A DNA stretch of 64,000 nucleotides from Cystobacter ferrugineus (GTDB taxonomy: Bacteria > Myxococcota > Myxococcia > Myxococcales > Myxococcaceae). The translations under genes were made by a program, and so were the position numbers. The notes under the pieces are model-generated. The model did no database searches. It was not told the origin of the DNA and saw only the letters and a program-made list of their open reading frames with translations. This document shows positions 59,243 through 64,000 of the stretch, piece after piece. The stretch covers positions 208,983 through 272,982 of the forward strand of contig NZ_MPIN01000016.1 in NCBI RefSeq assembly GCF_001887355.1, read 5' to 3'. Each line of letters starts with the position of its first letter. Position 1 is the first letter of the stretch.

Positions 59243-60663
59243 TGCTGCACCTCCGTGCACGTCGCGGACTGCCCCACGTCCTGACGGGCGCCGAGGTAGG
59301 CCACGAGCCGCGCGTTCTGCGGACTGTCGAGGTTGGGGATGTCGATCACCGAGATGCGTCCATCTCCGAAGTTGCTGGCGAAGATACGCGCCGAGTTGCC
59401 CTCTCTCTGCACGTCGAGGCCGAAGGGCCGGGGCGACTCGGTGCCGCGGATCTGCCCCACCGACACCTGGGCCACGACCTGACCCACGTCCGGATCATAG
59501 ATGGCCACCACACCCGCCTCACTGCAGGAGATGAGCACCAGCTCCGCCCGCCCGTCCCCTCGGGGCACCAGTTCCACTTCCGTGGGTCCGAGCGGCAGTG
59601 GCACCGAGCCCACCACGGTCATGCGGGGCGAGTCCCCTTCACTGCCCTCCACGTTCACGATCAACAGCGAGTCCGGCGAGCGCACGGCCATGTAGAGCCG
59701 GCGGCTGGCCGCCCCCGACACCGCGGGCCTCGCCGTCAGCGCGAGCCCCCGGGAGTCATTCGCCGCGAAGCTCAGATCCAACCCGGGGTCGATCAGCCGC
59801 CCGGGGTTGTTCTTGTCCAGCACGCGCAGCAGGAATCGCCGGGTCGCCTGGCTGCGCGACGCGTACACGTCGTACCGGCCGGAGACGAACACATAGCGCT
59901 CGTCGACGACCACCGAGTTGCTGCCGCCCTGGGGGAGATCCGGAATGGACAGCGAGAAGAAGTCCGACGTGGACACCCGGGGCTCGTCACCCGGCAGACG
60001 CACCACGTAGGACTGGAAGGCCTTGCTCAAGCCCGACGGGGCCGACCCGGCCGGAGAGTCCGCGGCGCTCAGGTGTGTCACCCACACGTCGCCCTGCGCC
60101 CCCACGTCCACGCCGAAGGGCGCGGGCGCGCGGGGCAGATCATCCGTCTGGCCCGAAACCTGGGTGAGGGACAGCGCGCCCTCGATGCAGTTGTTGCCCG
60201 TGCTGCCCACGCAGGACAGCCGCGTCGGCTCCGGCACGTCGATGTAGTGGATGAAGTCGCCGTCGGCGCGCGCGGTCACGAAGATGCGGGGCGCCGCGTC
60301 CGTGCGCTCCCAGTAGGCGAGCTCCCCGGCATAGCTCTGGATGAAGACCTGGGATTCGGGCGGCACGTTGAGCTGCTCGAGCGTCACCACGGGGGCGGCG
60401 GGGTTGGCGCTCGACTCGCTCAGCAGCGGCAGCCGGTTGCCCTCCGTGCCCACGCGATCCAGATCGACCGCCATGACGGTGCCCTGATCGAAGCACCGGT
60501 CGAAGTTGGCACTCGACACGTAGAGGATGCCCCGCGTGGAGCCGGCCACGGAGCGGTAGTGGATGCCGCTCGGGTAGACGAAGCGATCCGTGGGCGGGGG
60601 CCGCGGCTCGGCTGCGGAGCACGCGACGAGGGAGAGCGCGAGGCTGGGGAGGAGGATGCGCAT
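59239..60663 (-). CDS. YncE-like beta-propeller lipoprotein
   Basis: 474 residues from the ATG at 60663. The lipobox is LVAC (lipid Cys about residue 15). Repeating blades include GILYVSSANFDRCFDQGTVMAVDLD, APFGVDVGAQGDVWVTHLS, RRLYMAVRSPDSLLIVNVEG, LVLISCSEAGVVAIYDPDVGQVVAQV and SARIFASNFGDGRISVIDI, typical of YncE/NHL-like propellers that bind other molecules. The stop overlaps the start of the larger lipoprotein, so the two are co-translated and may form a complex. Confidence 0.8.
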   Translation of the reverse strand: MRILLPSLALSLVACSAAEPRPPPTDRFVYPSGIHYRSVAGSTRGILYVSSANFDRCFDQGTVMAVDLDRVGTEGNRLPLLSESSANPAAPVVTLEQLNVPPESQVFIQSYAGELAYWERTDAAPRIFVTARADGDFIHYIDVPEPTRLSCVGSTGNNCIEGALSLTQVSGQTDDLPRAPAPFGVDVGAQGDVWVTHLSAADSPAGSAPSGLSKAFQSYVVRLPGDEPRVSTSDFFSLSIPDLPQGGSNSVVVDERYVFVSGRYDVYASRSQATRRFLLRVLDKNNPGRLIDPGLDLSFAANDSRGLALTARPAVSGAASRRLYMAVRSPDSLLIVNVEGSEGDSPRMTVVGSVPLPLGPTEVELVPRGDGRAELVLISCSEAGVVAIYDPDVGQVVAQVSVGQIRGTESPRPFGLDVQREGNSARIFASNFGDGRISVIDIPNLDSPQNARLVAYLGARQDVGQSATCTEVQQ

Positions 60664-60714
60664 GTCGGAAGGGGGGCGGAGTGTAGGAACCCCCCTCCCT
60701 TCGAGCAACTACAA

Positions 60715-60738
60715 AGGGGCCGGAGTATTCCGGCCCCT
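60715..60738 (-). terminator. factor-independent terminator after glyS
   Basis: A perfect 10-bp stem (AGGGGCCGGA/TCCGGCCCCT) with a 4-nt loop is followed on the minus strand by TTTGT. It lies about 60 nt after the glyS stop and ends the glyQ-glyS transcript. Confidence 0.75.
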
Positions 60739-60798
60739 CGGGGCGGGCGGGCCCGAAGTGGGCTCGGAGTGGGCCCCTCCTCCCCTGCCCGGCGGCCG

Positions 60799-62898
60799 TC
60801 AGGCCTCGGACTGGATCTTCGAGAAGTCTGCCACCTGGTTGAACAACGTGCCGACCTCCGTGAGCAGCCGGATGCGGTTCTCGCGCAGGTCGCGGTCCTC
60901 GGCCATCACCATGACCTTGTCGAAGAAGGTGTCCACGGTGGGCTTGAGGCCGGTGATTTCCTGGAGGGCGCCGGAGAAGTCATCGGCCTTGACCCGCGCC
61001 CCCACGCGGGTGCGCGCCTGGACGAAGGCCGAGTGGAGCTGACGCTCGGCGTCGTCGGTGAAGCGCTGGGAGTCCACGCCGCCGCGGCTCACGTCCTTGC
61101 CCTGCTTCTCGACGATGTTGACCACGCGCTTGAAGGCCACCGCCAGGGGGGCGAAGTCCGCCTGCCCCACGATGCTCGCGAGCGCCTGGAGACGCTTGTG
61201 GGCGGACACGAGATCGTCGTAGCCGGCGGCGAGCACCGCCTCCACCACGTCCGTGCGGTACTGCTCGGTCCACAGCGCCTTGAGGCGGCCGCGGAAGAAC
61301 TCGAGCACCTGCTCACGCGCGGCGGGCTCGCCGGCCTTGCGCTTGACGTTGGCGAGCTTGGGCGCGAGCTGCTCGAGCGCCGCGTCCACCGCCTGGGACA
61401 GCGAGAAGCGGTAGCCCCGGTCCAGCACGATGCGGATGGTGGTCAGACACGCGCGCCGCAGGGCGAACGGATCCGCCGCGCCGCTCGGCCCCTTGCCGAT
61501 GGCGAAGATGCCGCACAGGGTGTCCAACCGATCGGCGAGGCCGATGAGCGCTCCGGGGTCCTGCGTGGGCAGGGAGTCCTCGGCCGAGCGCGGCAGGTAG
61601 TGCTCGAAGATGGCCAGGGCCACCGCCTCCGGCTCACCACTCGCGCGGGCGTACTCACGGCCCATGACACCCTGCAGCTCGGGGAACTCGCCCACCATGC
61701 CGGTGACGAGGTCCGCCTTGGACAGGGTGGCGGCGCGCTCGAGGGTGGACTCGAGCCCGCCATGGCCCGTCCACCCCGCCAGCTTCACGGCCAGCGAGCG
61801 CATGCGCGCCACCTTCTCCGCGTAGCTGCCGAGCTGGCCCTGCCACACCACGCGCGCCAGCTTCTCCGTGCGCGCCTCGAGCGGCGTCTTGCGATCCTCG
61901 TCGAAGAAGAAGCGCCCGTCGGCCAGACGCGAGCGCAGCACGCGCTCGTAGCCGCGCAGGGACAGGTTCACGTCGCGCACCGGCGTGTTGGACACGGCGA
62001 TGAAGCGCGGCAGCAGCTTGCCGCTGGCATCCACCACGGAGAAGTAGCGCTGGTGGCTCTTCATCTCCTGCACCAGCACCTCGGGGGGCAGATCCAGGTG
62101 CCGCTCCTCGAAGGAGCCCACCACCGGGTTGGGCAGCTCCACGAGGTTGGTCACCTGATCCACCAGGGAGTCGTCCTCCATGAGCTTGCCACCCGCCTGC
62201 TGGGCCGCCGCGCGCACCTTCTCCAGCACCGAGGCGCGACGCCTGGTGAAGTCCGGCACCACGTTCGCCTTCTCCAGGGCGGCCTCGTAGTCCGAGGGCC
62301 GGGCGAGCTCGATGGGCGCGGGTGACAGGAAGCGGTGGCCGTAGGTGGTGCGGCCGCTCTTCACGTCACCGAGCACCACCGGCAACACCTCGCCGCCCAG
62401 CAGCGCCACCACCCACTGCACGGGCCGCGCGAAGGCCTGGTCCACATCGCCCCAGCGCATCGTCTTGCGGAAGTTGATGCCGTGCACCGCCGTGTGGAGG
62501 ATGTCCTTGAGGATGTCCGCCGCCGGGCGGCCCTTCTCCTCCACCTTGGCGCCCAGGTACTCGCCCTTGGGCGTCTGCACGCGCAAGAGGGCGTCCACCG
62601 CGACCTTCTGGCTCTCGGCGAACTTCTCCGCCGCCTTGGTGGGCTTGCCGTCCTTGTCGAAGGCCGCCTTGACGCTGGGGCCGAGCACCTCGCGGGTGAT
62701 GTCCTCGCCCCGCTCCGCCACGCCCTTCACCCACACCGCGAGCCGGCGCGGCGTGCCGTAGGTGCGCACCTCGCCGAAGGACAGCCGGGCCTCGGCGGCG
62801 CGCTCGGTGATGACGCGCTTGAGGTCCTCCAGCGCGGGGAGGATGAACGAGGCGGGAATCTCCTCGGCGCCGATCTCCAGCAGCAGTTCACTGGCCAC
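60799..62898 (-). CDS. glyS: glycyl-tRNA synthetase beta subunit
   Basis: 699 residues. It is the tRNA-binding subunit of the alpha2beta2 bacterial enzyme. N-terminal [19 protein letters not shown] is the family start. Further signatures are [63 protein letters not shown] and [17 protein letters not shown]. The HD-like region reads [19 protein letters not shown] (here [10 protein letters not shown]). A C-terminal anticodon-type domain ends with [21 protein letters not shown]. It overlaps the glyQ end by 11 bp. Confidence 0.97.
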   Translation of the reverse strand: MASELLLEIGAEEIPASFILPALEDLKRVITERAAEARLSFGEVRTYGTPRRLAVWVKGVAERGEDITREVLGPSVKAAFDKDGKPTKAAEKFAESQKVAVDALLRVQTPKGEYLGAKVEEKGRPAADILKDILHTAVHGINFRKTMRWGDVDQAFARPVQWVVALLGGEVLPVVLGDVKSGRTTYGHRFLSPAPIELARPSDYEAALEKANVVPDFTRRRASVLEKVRAAAQQAGGKLMEDDSLVDQVTNLVELPNPVVGSFEERHLDLPPEVLVQEMKSHQRYFSVVDASGKLLPRFIAVSNTPVRDVNLSLRGYERVLRSRLADGRFFFDEDRKTPLEARTEKLARVVWQGQLGSYAEKVARMRSLAVKLAGWTGHGGLESTLERAATLSKADLVTGMVGEFPELQGVMGREYARASGEPEAVALAIFEHYLPRSAEDSLPTQDPGALIGLADRLDTLCGIFAIGKGPSGAADPFALRRACLTTIRIVLDRGYRFSLSQAVDAALEQLAPKLANVKRKAGEPAAREQVLEFFRGRLKALWTEQYRTDVVEAVLAAGYDDLVSAHKRLQALASIVGQADFAPLAVAFKRVVNIVEKQGKDVSRGGVDSQRFTDDAERQLHSAFVQARTRVGARVKADDFSGALQEITGLKPTVDTFFDKVMVMAEDRDLRENRIRLLTEVGTLFNQVADFSKIQSEA

Positions 62899-63868
62899 GG
62901 GCCACCTCCGCCTGCTCGGGCTTGTTGAGCGTCACCGTCTTCCAGTAGTCGCTGGCCGGCTTGCCCTCGAGCACCGGCGGCTGCTCGCCCACGGTCCAGG
63001 GCGTCTTGAGCAGCGGGTAGCCGAGCTTCTCACGCATCTTCAGGTAACCCTCGGCGCACAGGCGCGCGTTGTCGCGCACGCGCTTGATGAAGTTGGCGCG
63101 CTCGGTCACCGAGATGGCACCGCGCGCGTCCAGCAGGTTGAAGGCATGCGAGCACTTGAGCGCGTAGTCATACGCGGGCAGCGGCAGCTCGCGCTCGATG
63201 AGGCGCTTGCACTCCTTCTCGTAGGAGTCGAAGAGCGCGAAGAGCATCTGCGCGTCCGACTCCTGGAGCGCGTAGCGGCTCATCTCCACTTCGTTCGGGT
63301 GGAAGACCTCGCGGTACTTCACGCCCTTGACCCACTCGATGTCGTAGACGTTCTCGACGTTCTGCAGGTACATGGTCAGGCGCTCGAGGCCGTACGTGAG
63401 CTCCGCCGCCACGGGCTTGCACTCGAAGCCGCCGCACTGCTGGAAGTAGGTGAACTGGGTGACTTCCATGCCGTCACACCACACCTCCCAGCCGAGACCC
63501 CAGGCGCCCAGCGTGGGGGACTCCCAGTCGTCCTCGACGAAGCGGATGTCGTGGTCGAGCGGGTCCATGCCGATGGCGCGCAGCGAGTCCAGGTAGAGCT
63601 GCTGGACGTTCTTGGGCGCGGGCTTGAGGATGACCTGGAACTGGTGGTGCTGGAACAGGCGGTTGGGATTCTCGCCGAAGCGGCCATCGGCGGGACGCCG
63701 CGAGGGCTGCACGTAGGCCACGTTCCAGGGCTCGGGGCCCAGGGCGCGGAGGAAGGTGGCCGGGTGCATGGTGCCCGCGCCGACCTCGAGATCATAGGGC
63801 TGGTTGATGATGCAGCCCAGCTTGGCCCAGTGGTTCTGGAGCGTGAGGATCAGATCCTGGAAGTACAT
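62888..63868 (-). CDS. glyQ: glycyl-tRNA synthetase alpha subunit
   Basis: 326 residues from the ATG at 63868 ([11 protein letters not shown], the usual start); an upstream TTG would add 13 residues. Catalytic class-II subunit: [101 protein letters not shown] and [16 protein letters not shown]. All expected motifs are intact. It partners GlyS downstream. Confidence 0.97.
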   Translation of the reverse strand: MYFQDLILTLQNHWAKLGCIINQPYDLEVGAGTMHPATFLRALGPEPWNVAYVQPSRRPADGRFGENPNRLFQHHQFQVILKPAPKNVQQLYLDSLRAIGMDPLDHDIRFVEDDWESPTLGAWGLGWEVWCDGMEVTQFTYFQQCGGFECKPVAAELTYGLERLTMYLQNVENVYDIEWVKGVKYREVFHPNEVEMSRYALQESDAQMLFALFDSYEKECKRLIERELPLPAYDYALKCSHAFNLLDARGAISVTERANFIKRVRDNARLCAEGYLKMREKLGYPLLKTPWTVGEQPPVLEGKPASDYWKTVTLNKPEQAEVARGQ

Positions 63869-63952
63869 GGCGCCGCGGACCGTAGTGACGGGGTCCAGGA
63901 GCGTCAAGAACGGCCCGCATCCTCCGTGTCCTATCCGAAAGCGGGAGGCACC

Positions 63953-64000
63953 TCAGGAGGACGGCTCGCGCAGCCACTCGGGCATGGCGGACGCCACCTC
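63953..64000 (-). CDS. 3' end of a gene running off the right edge
   Basis: The last 15 codons of a minus-strand frame (EVASAMPEWLREPSS) end in TGA at 63953-63955, 85 bp upstream of glyQ. Too little is present to identify the product. Confidence 0.35.
   Translation of the reverse strand, partial: EVASAMPEWLREPSS

Overview
The window looks like chromosomal DNA of a myxobacterium, most likely Cystobacterineae (Archangium, Cystobacter or Melittangium relatives). The evidence is very high GC with strong third-position GC bias, many FHA-domain proteins, a Tad-like module with FHA domains, a lipoprotein-type M3 oligopeptidase, and separate glycyl-tRNA synthetase subunits. This placement is inference; no rRNA or tRNA gene was seen.

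Layout. 1-6.3 kb is an accessory stretch: the start of a P-loop/36-residue-repeat protein with almost identical tandem repeats, a multiply frameshifted pseudogene, an RlpA-like secreted protein, a membrane protein, an AraC-type regulator and a chloroperoxidase-type hydrolase. 6.56-28.1 kb is one continuous minus-strand cobalamin operon of about 21.5 kb and 25 genes, nearly all joined by stop/start overlaps. It is read from a consensus-like promoter through a cobalamin riboswitch. The order of transcription is cbiM, a cbiN-like gene, cbiQ, cbiO (cobalt uptake), cbiX (cobalt insertion), a DUF3209-like gene, an FNR-type reductase, cbiD, cbiC/cobH, cbiET/cobL, cbiL/cobI, cbiG, cbiH/cobJ, an orphan gene, cbiF/cobM, an ATPase-SUMT fusion, cobO, cbiA, cbiZ, cobU, cbiB, a cobD-like aminotransferase, cobQ, cobT and cobS. 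bluB and a cobC-like phosphatase lie just upstream. Together these cover cobalt uptake, early-cobalt corrin ring synthesis, adenosylation, amidation, aminopropanol attachment and nucleotide-loop assembly. No CbiJ/CobK precorrin-6A reductase is present.

29.9-47 kb is mixed housekeeping: a phasin-like protein, an M3 oligopeptidase, a two-component pair, a TonB-type protein, molybdate ABC genes modBC without modA, a WecG/TagA-type glycosyltransferase, a degenerate LuxR-type regulator, RDD and SpoIIM-like membrane proteins, a zinc-ribbon/J-domain protein, proC, a DivIVA protein and a peptidase-MA protein.

47.2-64 kb is all minus strand: polA (with a degenerate proofreading domain), an FHA/FHA membrane protein, an FHA-CpaF ATPase, a CpaC-type secretin, a CpaA-type prepilin peptidase, a third FHA protein, two beta-propeller-like lipoproteins, and glyQ-glyS. 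The FHA/CpaF/secretin/peptidase block resembles part of a Tad-like secretion machine; pilin and TadB/TadC-type platform genes are not in the window.
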